A DNA stretch of 64,000 nucleotides from the NCBI RefSeq assembly GCF_002934365.1, contig NZ_PTIY01000017.1, forward strand, positions 1 to 64,000, given 5' to 3'. Every line of letters begins with the position of its first letter. Positions within the stretch are counted from its first letter, which is position 1. Position numbers and translations under genes: made by a program. Shown here in pieces: positions 1-8,729 of the stretch. This DNA is from Methylobacter tundripaludum (lineage in GTDB: Bacteria > Pseudomonadota > Gammaproteobacteria > Methylococcales > Methylomonadaceae). Below the pieces are notes generated by a model. It had not been told where the DNA came from, made no database searches, and worked only from the letters and a program-made list of their open reading frames with translations.

Positions 1-100
1 TTCGGACGTTTGTGTTTATTTTGATTACTCATATTCACCTCTGATGACATTATAAATCTGTCTTTAGAAGTGTCCTGTTTAATTAGACCATTTCATCATT

Positions 101-233
101 TTGTGGAGAGAAAAACGGTGCTGCGAATGAAACTCCGTTTCTCTGAGGGAGAAGAAATTTAGTGCCGCTAGATTCATCTTGTGGAGAGAAAAACTATGGC
201 ACGAATAAAACTCCCTCTCCCTTCGGGAGAGGG
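101..233. repeat. degenerate direct repeat (78-base period)
   Basis: A 16-base string beginning ttgtggagag occurs at 101-116 and again at 179-194. The following sequence is also related (gaatgaaactcc versus gaataaaactcc, then a CT/GA-rich hairpin), so this looks like two diverged units about 78 bases apart. It lies directly upstream of the DUF559 gene, and the second unit runs into the hairpin repeat at 213-246. No gene is apparent in 1-268. Confidence 0.5.
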
Positions 234-246
234 TTGGGGTGAGGGG
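213..246 (+). repeat. GC-rich hairpin repeat, left copy
   Basis: A perfect 9-bp stem (ccctctccc, loop ttc, gggagaggg at 213-233) is followed by ttggggtgagggg. The same element occurs inverted at 597-630 on the other side of the DUF559 gene, and as an inverted pair inside the second polyketide synthase gene (58795-58894). Hairpins of this composition are common dispersed intergenic repeats in Proteobacteria (established in general terms); here it forms one arm of an inverted pair. Confidence 0.75.
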
Positions 247-268
247 ACTGCAAACAGGAGTCCATCCA

Positions 269-649
269 ATGAAAGAATTAGCCAGATCATTACGCAGAAA
301 CCAAACCGATGCCGAACAGGTAATGTGGGGCCGACTCAGAAACCGGCAGATGCTGGGTTGCAAATTCCGTAGGCAGCAGGTGATTGGATCTTATATTGCC
401 GATTTTCTGTGCATGGAGCCGAAGATAATTATCGAGCTTGATGGAAGCCAGCATTGGGAGCAACAGGAATATGACGAGCAACGCAGTCGGTATTTGCAGT
501 CTGTCGGCTATCGGGTATTGCGCTTTTGGAATAACGAAGTGTTGCAAGAAACGGAAGCTGTTTTGGAAGCCATTCGGTTGGCTGTTATTGATTTATCCCC
601 TCACCCCAGTCCTCTCCCGGAGGGAGAGGGAGTTGGGCCTACATTTTGA
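269..649 (+). CDS. DUF559 domain endonuclease-like protein
   Basis: A 126-residue protein of the DUF559 family, which has a Vsr/PD-(D/E)XK-like nuclease fold. Visible family features are the N-terminal RRNQTDAEQVMWGRLRN block, the GSYIADFLC strand, IIIELDGSQHWE with its acidic and His residues, and the C-terminal YRVLRFWNNEVL block. I chose the ATG at 269 because CAGGAG lies 8 bases upstream and the family starts there; an in-frame start at 239 would lack this. The last ~17 codons (from about 597) are the hairpin repeat itself, giving the tail SPHPSPLPEGEGVG. The stop overlaps the start area of the next gene. The biological role of DUF559 proteins is unsettled, and a DNA substrate is inferred from the fold. 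Confidence 0.85.
   Translation: MKELARSLRRNQTDAEQVMWGRLRNRQMLGCKFRRQQVIGSYIADFLCMEPKIIIELDGSQHWEQQEYDEQRSRYLQSVGYRVLRFWNNEVLQETEAVLEAIRLAVIDLSPHPSPLPEGEGVGPTF
597..630 (-). repeat. GC-rich hairpin repeat, right copy (inverted, inside DUF559 3' end)
   Basis: It reads cccctcacccca and then a hairpin (cctctccc, loop gga, gggagagg, 611-629), the reverse orientation of the copy at 213-246. The two copies thus bracket the DUF559 gene as an inverted pair. This copy is translated as the C-terminus of DUF559. Confidence 0.75.
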
Positions 650-654
650 GAATT

Positions 655-3312
655 ATGTTCACATTAAAAGACTATCAAACCCGCGCCTTGGCCGCCTTGT
701 CGCATTTCTTAACCGAAGCCCGCAGTGGCACGGTTGACGAGGCGTTTAAGCAAAGCTATCTCGAACAGCAATTGCCGCCGATTCCTTACCGTCATTATGA
801 TTTTGGTGAAATGCCTTATGTTTGTATGCGTTTGCCGACAGGCGGCGGCAAAACCGTGCTGGCTTCTTATTCTGTCAGTGTGGTGCAAAAAGCTTATCTG
901 GAACAGGATTATCCGGTGGTGCTATGGCTGGTGCCAACCAATACTATCCGTGAGCAAACTTTGGAGGCGTTGAAAACCGTGGGGCATCCGTATCGGCAGG
1001 CGCTGGAAAATGAATTTGGCTTGGATCGTCTACGGGTGTTTGATGTTGGCGAGGTTACCCAGATTCGCCGCCAAGATATAGGCCGCAAGACCTTGGTTAT
1101 CGTCGGCACCTTGGCCGCGTTACGGGTGGAAGATACCAGCGGGCGCAAAGTGTATGTGCATCATGAAGACTTTGAACCGCATTTTGTCGGTATTACCGAC
1201 CCGGACTGTCGGCTGGAACGAATCGGCGAAAAGGATTTACAGGAAAACGGTTTGCGGCGCGAGGATATAGGCAAAATCAAAGCCTCGTTCGCTAATTTGC
1301 TGGCCTTGCATCAACCGTTGGTGATTATGGACGAGGCGCATAACGCCCGGACGAAGCTGACCTTTGATACGTTGAAGCGACTGCATCCGGCTTGTATCGT
1401 GGAGTTCACCGCAACGCCGGACAGCAGTGTTACGTCAGCCTCAAATATCCTTTACCGCTGTTCGGCTTCGGAATTAAAAGCCGAAAATATGATTAAACTG
1501 CCGATTGTGTTGACCGAGCACAAGGATTGGCAAGCCGCCGTGCGCGACGCAGTGTTAACCGGTAAAAAACTGGCCTTGGAAGCACAAAAAGAAAGCGACT
1601 TTGTGCGGCCTATTGTGTTGTTTCAGGCCGACGCCAAAAACGGCGAAGTGCCGGTTGAGGTGTTAAAAACGCATTTAATCGGGCAACTGCATGTCGATGA
1701 ACGGGAAATAGCCATAGCCACCGGCAAGCAACGCGAATTGGACGGGTTGAATCTGTTTTCTCCAACCTGCCCAATCAAATACATCATTACCATCGAAGCG
1801 TTAAAAGAAGGCTGGGATTGTTCGTTTGCCTATGTGTTTTGTTCGGTAAAAGACGTTCGATCCAGCAAGGATGCCGAGCAATTATTAGGGCGGGTGTTGC
1901 GGATGCCACATGCCAAGCGGCGCACCAGTGATGCGTTGAATCGCGCTTATGCGCATTTGGCTTCGCCGGATTTTGCCGTGGTCGCCAAACAGCTTACCGA
2001 TAAATTGATTGAAATGGGCTTTGAGACATTGGAAGCCGCTGCAAACATTACCCAAGGCAATCCGAACCAAAGCGATGCGTTCGACGGCCAAGACGACGTT
2101 GTTGCACGGACAGAGCCGACCATTCGTTTTGAAGTGGAAGCAAAGCCGGATTTAACGTTAGAAACCTCAACCAACGTGACCGTCACACCGACAGCGCAAA
2201 ACACCTTTAGTATCGAGATTAAAGGCGAAGTGTCGCCCGAAACCAAGACGCAATTACTGAAAACCGTCACCGGCACACAAAAGCAACAGTTGAGCGCGCA
2301 AATTGAGCATCATAATTTACGGGTAGCGGTGGCTCGCGCGCCGTCTCAATCGGGTAAATCCTTTGCGTCATTGCCGCAACTTTGTTGCAAACAAGGTGAA
2401 TTGTGGGAGTTGCTGGATACCGATGCTTTCTTGCATTGGCGCGGGGAATGGTCGTTACTGGATTTTCCGGCTGAGTTGCCGAATTTTAACTTGGTTCAAA
2501 CCGCGCATACCTTTGAAGTTGATATGGACGGCAAAAAATTGAGTTATCGGCTGGCCGACCAAAATCAAGCCTATAACCTGGATTGGGTGGAAAGCGGTTA
2601 TACCGAAAACGATTTACTGTTTTGGTTGGAGCCTCAAGTTCGACAAATTGGGCTGATTCCATCACAGTTACGCGGATTCTTAGCTAAGCTGATTCCCAAT
2701 CTGACTAAATCGCGCGGATTACCGTTGACAGGGTTAGTCCGCAGTAAATATGTGTTGGCGCGAGCGGTTCGCGAACAAATTGAAATCTATCGGCAACAAG
2801 CGGCGGACAAGGGGTTTCAATATGCCTTGTTCGAGGAAACCGATGATTTGGAAACACGGTTCGATCATGTGTTTGAGTTTTCCCCCGGTTATTATCCGGC
2901 TAGGCCGCCTTTCTATCAGGGACGTTATCAATTTTCCAAGCATTTCTACCCGGAAATTGAGGATTTAAAGGAAGACGGAGAAGAATTTGAGTGTGCCAAG
3001 CTAATCGACAGTCATCCTAAAGTTCAATACTGGATTAGAAATTTAGTGAATCGGGATGGTGCGGCGTTTCGTTTGCCCTTAGCAAAAAACTGGTTTTATC
3101 CTGATTTTGTCGTGGAGTTGGTTGATGGCAGGTTATTGGTCGTTGAGTACAAAGGCAAGGTGTATGCAACGAATGACGATTCCAGAGAAAAACGCGCCGT
3201 TGGCGAATTGTGGGCCAAGAAAAGCGGTGGTCAATGTCTGTTTTTAATGGCGGAAAAGAAGAATGCTCAAGGGAAGGGCGTTTTTCAACAGATATATGAA
3301 CAGGTCGGCTAG
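655..3312 (+). CDS. type III restriction-like DEAD/DEAH helicase-nuclease
   Basis: An 885-residue SF2 helicase related to the Res subunit of type III restriction enzymes. Walker A is LPTGGGKT (K66/T67), motif II is MDEAH (D226), and FTATPD (motif III) and a late-helicase QLLGRVLRMP (motif VI) are present. The C-terminus carries a PD-(D/E)XK nuclease signature: YPDFVVEL with D817, then VVEYKGK with E831 and K833. So ATP-dependent translocation and DNA cleavage are both plausible. No mod methyltransferase gene is adjacent, so this is either an orphan Res or a stand-alone defence/repair nuclease. ATG at 655 is preferred over an in-frame TTG at 646; either way the gene follows directly on DUF559 (stop 647-649), suggesting co-transcription. 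Confidence 0.85.
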   Translation: MFTLKDYQTRALAALSHFLTEARSGTVDEAFKQSYLEQQLPPIPYRHYDFGEMPYVCMRLPTGGGKTVLASYSVSVVQKAYLEQDYPVVLWLVPTNTIREQTLEALKTVGHPYRQALENEFGLDRLRVFDVGEVTQIRRQDIGRKTLVIVGTLAALRVEDTSGRKVYVHHEDFEPHFVGITDPDCRLERIGEKDLQENGLRREDIGKIKASFANLLALHQPLVIMDEAHNARTKLTFDTLKRLHPACIVEFTATPDSSVTSASNILYRCSASELKAENMIKLPIVLTEHKDWQAAVRDAVLTGKKLALEAQKESDFVRPIVLFQADAKNGEVPVEVLKTHLIGQLHVDEREIAIATGKQRELDGLNLFSPTCPIKYIITIEALKEGWDCSFAYVFCSVKDVRSSKDAEQLLGRVLRMPHAKRRTSDALNRAYAHLASPDFAVVAKQLTDKLIEMGFETLEAAANITQGNPNQSDAFDGQDDVVARTEPTIRFEVEAKPDLTLETSTNVTVTPTAQNTFSIEIKGEVSPETKTQLLKTVTGTQKQQLSAQIEHHNLRVAVARAPSQSGKSFASLPQLCCKQGELWELLDTDAFLHWRGEWSLLDFPAELPNFNLVQTAHTFEVDMDGKKLSYRLADQNQAYNLDWVESGYTENDLLFWLEPQVRQIGLIPSQLRGFLAKLIPNLTKSRGLPLTGLVRSKYVLARAVREQIEIYRQQAADKGFQYALFEETDDLETRFDHVFEFSPGYYPARPPFYQGRYQFSKHFYPEIEDLKEDGEEFECAKLIDSHPKVQYWIRNLVNRDGAAFRLPLAKNWFYPDFVVELVDGRLLVVEYKGKVYATNDDSREKRAVGELWAKKSGGQCLFLMAEKKNAQGKGVFQQIYEQVG

Positions 3313-3315
3313 TAC

Positions 3316-3648
3316 GTGCTGGAAATCGAAGAAATTATCAGGCCAGCCGACCAAGGCAGAACCACTCCTTTTCTATGCAATGCATCCGATGGTAATGCTT
3401 ACTATGTCAAAGGCTATGCGGCTTCAGTTGCCGGATTGATGAAGGAGTGGTTGGGCGCCTATTTAGCGCAGGCCTTTAAATCCGTGCTCATCAATAAACA
3501 ATACGATGCTGTAGAAAAATTAGATAAGGAATCATTTTGGCGAACTATGCGTGAATGCGTCATAAATCCTGATTTTCTGAAAGTCCTCTTTGGAAATACT
3601 TACTCAGCCGCTGTGTTCGGTGTGAAAAGCCGATTTTTAAATCACTGA
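3316..3648 (+). CDS. short HipA-like fragment, possibly truncated
   Basis: A 110-residue frame starting at GTG 3316, three bases after the helicase stop. The N-terminal half (EEIIRPADQGRTTPFLC, then YYVKG and EWLGAYLAQAF) resembles the N-terminus of a HipA-family kinase-like group of about 250 residues. The rest (KLDKESFWRTMRECVINPDF) could be a different or internally deleted portion. The HipA catalytic loop is absent, so no kinase activity is expected. It could be a remnant, or a small protein whose function I cannot name. Confidence 0.4.
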   Translation: MLEIEEIIRPADQGRTTPFLCNASDGNAYYVKGYAASVAGLMKEWLGAYLAQAFKSVLINKQYDAVEKLDKESFWRTMRECVINPDFLKVLFGNTYSAAVFGVKSRFLNH

Positions 3649-3727
3649 TCGTGAGATTCATGAGCAGTAGCGTTTGCTATATGGGCTATGCGGTGCTATT
3701 TTGGTATAAATCTGGTGCGAATTTTAG

Positions 3728-4528
<801 letters not shown>

Positions 4529-4546
4529 AGGATCGGTTAATTACCT

Positions 4547-5215
4547 TTGAGTTTTCTCGATATAGTCATTCAGCTTGGGCGCGGCCTCGGCTATACACTC
4601 CTTGTTACCTTATGTTGTAGCGTGACAGGGGTATTGGCGGGGCTGGTCATTGCCTGTATTCGCAGGATAGGTTTTTACTGGCTCAGGCCATTATTGGACG
4701 CCTATGCCTATATTTTTCGCGGCATTCCGGTTCTGGTGTTGCTGTTCATCGTTTATTTCGGCTTTCCCAGCATCGGGCTGAAAGTCACCCCCTTATTAGC
4801 CATGGTGCTTAGTTTGGGGTTGATTTCCGCCGCTTACCTCTCGGAAGTATTTCGTGGCGCCTTAAATTCTGTCGATGCTGATGAAATTCTGGCCGCCGAG
4901 GCGATAGGACTGAGCCGACTCCAGGTTTTTAATTGTATCGAGCTGCCGCAGATGTTGCGCTTTTCCCTGCCGGGAATGATCAATGAATTTACGACGGTTT
5001 TGAAATATTCTCCGTTCGCGTACACGGTTGGTATTCCTGAAATTACCAAACAAGCGATGACGCTTTCAGCGGTGACGCTGCACGGCGTTGAAATCTATTT
5101 TGCGGTGGGGGTTTTATATTTTTTGACCTTCCGTATCTTATTGTTTGCCGTGCAATTTATTGAGAAGCGGTATCGCATCCCTGGGCTGGTATTGAAGCAG
5201 CGCAGCAGTATCTAA
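4547..5215 (+). CDS. amino-acid ABC transporter permease (first)
   Basis: A 222-residue inner-membrane permease of the HisM/GlnP type. Several hydrophobic helices and the cytoplasmic EAA loop (AAEAIGLSRLQVFNCIELPQ) that contacts the ATPase are visible. FRGIPVLVLLFIVYFG is the typical early signature. The frame begins at TTG 4547; AAGGA lies rather far upstream, so the exact start is uncertain. It follows the binding protein by 18 bases and precedes the ATPase gene by 13. Confidence 0.88.
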   Translation: MSFLDIVIQLGRGLGYTLLVTLCCSVTGVLAGLVIACIRRIGFYWLRPLLDAYAYIFRGIPVLVLLFIVYFGFPSIGLKVTPLLAMVLSLGLISAAYLSEVFRGALNSVDADEILAAEAIGLSRLQVFNCIELPQMLRFSLPGMINEFTTVLKYSPFAYTVGIPEITKQAMTLSAVTLHGVEIYFAVGVLYFLTFRILLFAVQFIEKRYRIPGLVLKQRSSI

Positions 5216-5228
5216 TGGAGAATTTGTC

Positions 5229-5963
5229 ATGGCATTAATCGAGGTGCGCGACTTAGTCAAGAAATTCGGCGACCAGGTTATCCTTAACGGCGTGAATCTC
5301 GATATTTACGAAGGCGATTTGAAAGTCGTGATGGGATCATCAGGCTCCGGAAAGTCAACTTTACTGCGTTGCCTGAACCGCCTTGAAGAACCTACCGGCG
5401 GCAAGATTGTTTTTCGCGGTGAAAATATTATGGCTGCGGATGTCGACGTAAGGGCGCTGAGACAAAGCATAGGCTTTGTGTTTCAGCAGTTTGCGCTTTA
5501 TCGCCATCTTTCTGTTTTAGAAAATGTCACTTTGGCCTTGCGTAAGCTTAAGAAATTGCCGGCTGCGGAAGCGAAAGATAAAGCGCTGGCCGAATTAGAG
5601 CGTCTTAATATGGCTTCCCATGCCGGTAAATATCCCAGTCAGTTGTCGGGGGGACAAAAACAGCGGGTTGCTATTGCGCGTGCCTTGGCCATGGACCCGG
5701 CGGTGGTTTTTTTTGATGAGCCTACCTCGGCGCTCGATCCTTTGATGACGCGTGAAGTGGCGGACATGATGAATCGTCTTCACGATGAGGGGGTTACCAT
5801 GCTTTGCGTGACACACGACCTGAAACTGGCCGGACAAATATCGGATAAAGTGGTGTTTTTGGATAAAGGCGTTGTGCGGGCCGAAGCTTCGATAGAAACG
5901 CTTTCCCAGGATCATGCCGATGAGCGTATTCGCGCTTTCTTTGGTCGTGAGGCGGATTATTAA
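5229..5963 (+). CDS. amino-acid ABC transporter ATP-binding protein
   Basis: A 244-residue ATPase of the GlnQ/HisP type. Walker A is GSSGSGKST, the ABC signature is LSGGQKQR, Walker B is VVFFDEPTSALDP, and a switch His is in CVTHD. Full family length. GGAG sits 8 bases before ATG 5229. The stop overlaps the start of the second permease (TAATG), indicating translational coupling. It powers import through the two flanking permeases. Confidence 0.92.
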   Translation: MALIEVRDLVKKFGDQVILNGVNLDIYEGDLKVVMGSSGSGKSTLLRCLNRLEEPTGGKIVFRGENIMAADVDVRALRQSIGFVFQQFALYRHLSVLENVTLALRKLKKLPAAEAKDKALAELERLNMASHAGKYPSQLSGGQKQRVAIARALAMDPAVVFFDEPTSALDPLMTREVADMMNRLHDEGVTMLCVTHDLKLAGQISDKVVFLDKGVVRAEASIETLSQDHADERIRAFFGREADY

Positions 5964-6637
5964 TGAACGGATGGGCGACATTCCACAGCGATTTGCTTGA
6001 GCAGAGTCCGCTAATTCTGATGGGGCTGACTAAAACCTTACAGCTGACGGCAATCATTAGTTTGAGCGGTCTGCTTTTGGGCATTGTGATTTTTTATGCT
6101 TCCTTAAGCCGGAACAATACGCTACGTTGTTTTATCAATGCCTATATTTCGTTTTTTATCGGCATGCCGCTGATTGTATTGCTGTTTCTAATCTATTTTG
6201 GCTTGCCTCAGTGGGGAATTAAGCTGTCTCCTTTTCAGGTCGCCGTGTTTGGCTTCAGCTTGAATGTCGCAGCCTATAACGCGGCCTACCTGACCAGCGC
6301 TTATAACGGCCTGGATCACGCACAAATGGAGGCCGCCAGAGCCCAGGGATTCAGTCCCCGGCAAATTTTTAAATTGATCACCTTGCCGCAAGTCATGCGC
6401 TTGTCAGTACCGGCGCTGACAAATCAGGTGATTGGTAATTTGAAAGACAGTTCGGTGGCATTCCTGATTCAGTACACTGAATTTTTTGCCCGGATACAAG
6501 AGCTGGCTGCCACTAACTTTCAGTTCTTTAAGGCGTATTTATTGGCAGCCATTGTCTATCTCGCCTTGGTTTCGGTGATTGTGATTGCAGCCCGTCTGAT
6601 AGAGAAACGCCTTGTCATTCCGGGGTTTACTTCATAA
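5963..6637 (+). CDS. amino-acid ABC transporter permease (second)
   Basis: A 224-residue permease paralogous to the one at 4547-5215: FIGMPLIVLLFLIYFGLP corresponds to the early signature, and EAARAQGFSPRQIFKLITLPQ is the EAA loop. Two different permeases flanking the ATPase fit a heterodimeric polar amino-acid importer. The start codon overlaps the upstream stop. No clear terminator was seen in the 63 bases before the convergent Sel1 gene. Confidence 0.88.
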   Translation: MNGWATFHSDLLEQSPLILMGLTKTLQLTAIISLSGLLLGIVIFYASLSRNNTLRCFINAYISFFIGMPLIVLLFLIYFGLPQWGIKLSPFQVAVFGFSLNVAAYNAAYLTSAYNGLDHAQMEAARAQGFSPRQIFKLITLPQVMRLSVPALTNQVIGNLKDSSVAFLIQYTEFFARIQELAATNFQFFKAYLLAAIVYLALVSVIVIAARLIEKRLVIPGFTS

Positions 6638-6700
6638 TCGGCTACAGGTCCAGGGGGTGAAAATTTAAGGACTTTGTAATATCTGGAATTATTGCCCTGC

Positions 6701-7696
6701 TTATGGGTGTGTGGCTACCCACTCACGGACGAGCTTTTGCCCTTCTTCGATTTGCGCCGGTGTCAACACGTTGGCCAAGCTGTCCCTAGCCTTAACCGCT
6801 TTTTCTAAACCTTGCGCCGCGGCGAGGTCGGTCCATATATAAGCTTGAGCATAGTCCTGCGGCACGCCTGTGCCGTTGAAATACATCTGGCCGAGGTTGA
6901 GTTGCGCCATGGCTTCGTTTTGATCGGCGGCCTTGCGAAACCAAAACACGGCTTGTTTTTCGTCTTGCGCGACGCCCTTGCCATTGGCATACATCACACC
7001 GAGATTGTTTTGCGCCTCTGCATCGCCCTGTTCCGCAGCTTTGCAATACCACTCGGCCGCCTGTTTATCATTTTGTACCACGCCTTCGCCCTTGACATAC
7101 ATCGCGCCGAGGTTGTTTTGAGCCGTTGGCAAGCCTTGTTCTGCGGCTTTGCGATACCAAATTGCGGCTTGTTTCTCATCTTGAGCCACGCCTTCGCCAT
7201 TGGCGTACATTGCACCGAGGTTATTTTGAGCGATAGCTTCGCCCTGTTCGGCGGCCTTGCGATACCAAGCAACGGCTTGTTCGTTATCTTGCGTTACGCC
7301 TTCGCCTCTGGCATACATCACGCCGAGATTATATTGCGCCGTAGCCAAACCTTGCTCCGCCGCCTTACGGAACAATGAGACGGCCTGACTGTAGTCTTGG
7401 GCTACGCCGCCTTGGCCTTCGTTATACATCAAGCCGAGGATCAGTTGCGACTTCGCATAACCTTGTTCAGCCGCCTTGCGGAACCAAAACGCGGCCTGTT
7501 TATCGTCTTGGATCACGCCGTTGCCGCTGGCATACATCACACCAAGATCGGTTTGAGCCGATGCATCGCCCTGTTCCGCCTTGATGCGTATTTGCCGCTC
7601 TATATTTTCAACGGCGTTTGGCTCAGCGCCGGCGTGACCGGCGAACAATATGAATAAGAAGGCTGAGAGAACCACAACCGGTAATGAACTGCGCAT
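6701..7696 (-). CDS. Sel1-repeat (tetratricopeptide-like) exported protein
   Basis: About 331 residues with a Sec signal peptide (MRSSLPVVVLSAFLFILF, then AGHAGA as likely cleavage region). Next come eight to nine Sel1-like repeats of 36 residues, each built on the pattern A-x-x-NLGxMYxxGxGVxQDxxQAxxWYRKAAEQG. Such arrays form alpha-solenoids for protein binding in the periplasm or outside the cell. I use ATG 7696 rather than an in-frame GTG at 7705 because it puts the signal peptide at the terminus. The high repeat-to-repeat identity suggests recent expansion. It stands alone, convergent to the transporter operon. Confidence 0.9.
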   Translation of the reverse strand: MRSSLPVVVLSAFLFILFAGHAGAEPNAVENIERQIRIKAEQGDASAQTDLGVMYASGNGVIQDDKQAAFWFRKAAEQGYAKSQLILGLMYNEGQGGVAQDYSQAVSLFRKAAEQGLATAQYNLGVMYARGEGVTQDNEQAVAWYRKAAEQGEAIAQNNLGAMYANGEGVAQDEKQAAIWYRKAAEQGLPTAQNNLGAMYVKGEGVVQNDKQAAEWYCKAAEQGDAEAQNNLGVMYANGKGVAQDEKQAVFWFRKAADQNEAMAQLNLGQMYFNGTGVPQDYAQAYIWTDLAAAQGLEKAVKARDSLANVLTPAQIEEGQKLVREWVATHP

Positions 7697-7957
7697 ACTC
7701 ACCACGAAAAAGTCATTTGCTTAAAAATATGGGATAAATAATAACATATTGTAAAAATAGCTTGTCAGTAGTTGGTTGGCGTTTTGAAGTTGGTTTTATA
7801 ATGATCCCGTCCAAATGGCGTTATCAGGATTGGCTTGATTTCTTTTTCAACATTGCTCTGATGACTGAACCCGGTTAACGTGTAACCGCCTGACATTTTT
7901 CTGCTATCGCTTGCCAATATTTGCCGCAATATTTCATCATTCACTGGAGCAATCATT

Positions 7958-8464
7958 ATGTCACTGACTATGTACCACGCATCTATCCCTGTTTTTGTGC
8001 GTATGCTGGGAAATTTATCCGCGATACTCGATAAAGCGGCCGCTCACGCCGAAGCGAAGAAAATCGATCCGGCCATCTTCGTCAATGCGCGTCTGGCGCC
8101 GGACATGTATCCGCTTAGCCGCCAAGTACAAATTGCGACCGATATGGTTAAAGGTTGCGCAGCCCGGCTGGCAGGCATCGAAGTACCTCGGTATGAAGAT
8201 AACGAAACCACCTTTGCCGAGTTGCAAGCGCGTATCGCGAAGACTAAAGCATTTTTACAAAGTGTGAGCGCTGAGCAAATAGACGGTTCTGAAGATCGCA
8301 AAATCACCCTCAAATTCGGCAGCCGGGAACTCAACCTCCTAGGCCAAGCTTACCTGCTTGATTTTGTACTGCCCAATTTCCATTTCCACCTGACCACCGC
8401 TTACGCGATACTTCGGCATAATGGCGTGGAAATAGGGAAAAAGGATTATACCGGCGATTACTGA
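7958..8464 (+). CDS. DUF1993 family protein
   Basis: A 168-residue member of DUF1993, a soluble alpha-helical family of unknown function with a fold related to DinB/YfiT. The N-terminal block MYHASIPVFVRMLGNLSAIL and the late LPNFHFHLTTAYAILRHNGVEIGKKDY block are diagnostic. GGAG at 7946 is 8 bases before ATG. Single gene. The 250 bases upstream and 265 downstream hold no convincing gene. Confidence 0.9.
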   Translation: MSLTMYHASIPVFVRMLGNLSAILDKAAAHAEAKKIDPAIFVNARLAPDMYPLSRQVQIATDMVKGCAARLAGIEVPRYEDNETTFAELQARIAKTKAFLQSVSAEQIDGSEDRKITLKFGSRELNLLGQAYLLDFVLPNFHFHLTTAYAILRHNGVEIGKKDYTGDY

Positions 8465-8729
8465 TTATTTTTCAAGCAGCTGCTATGAATGCAGCCAACG
8501 AATATTGATTGTCAAAGGAATGATTTAATAATCATGAGTGTTAAGTAAATCTTAAAAATCATTTGCTTACAAACCGCATGGGCTTGCCTGCAAATTGGTG
8601 ATATTTCAACATATTGATTTAAAATGGCTTAACGCTGTTGGACGGTTATGACGAATCGTTTTTTGTTTAGGCGCTAAGTATAACAATGCAGTAAAATTAC
8701 CTATTTTTGTTTATAACGTCGGAATACTT
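8465..8729. other. intergenic, no gene seen
   Basis: AT-rich stretch between the DUF1993 and dynamin-like genes; no open frame with family features. It presumably holds the dynamin gene promoter, but no confident -35/-10 pair could be assigned. Confidence 0.4.

Noticed and set aside
6812-7378. 188-codon plus-strand frame with repeats
   Set aside because: Its repetitiveness mirrors the Sel1 repeats encoded on the other strand.
6701-7650. Regularly spaced ~108-base repeats, considered as CRISPR or satellite
   Set aside because: Period is exactly 36 codons, with coding divergence at third positions; these are Sel1 protein repeats.
7765-7956. 63-codon minus frame between the Sel1 and DUF1993 genes
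   Set aside because: No family features, no ribosome-binding site, and it overlaps the DUF1993 promoter region.
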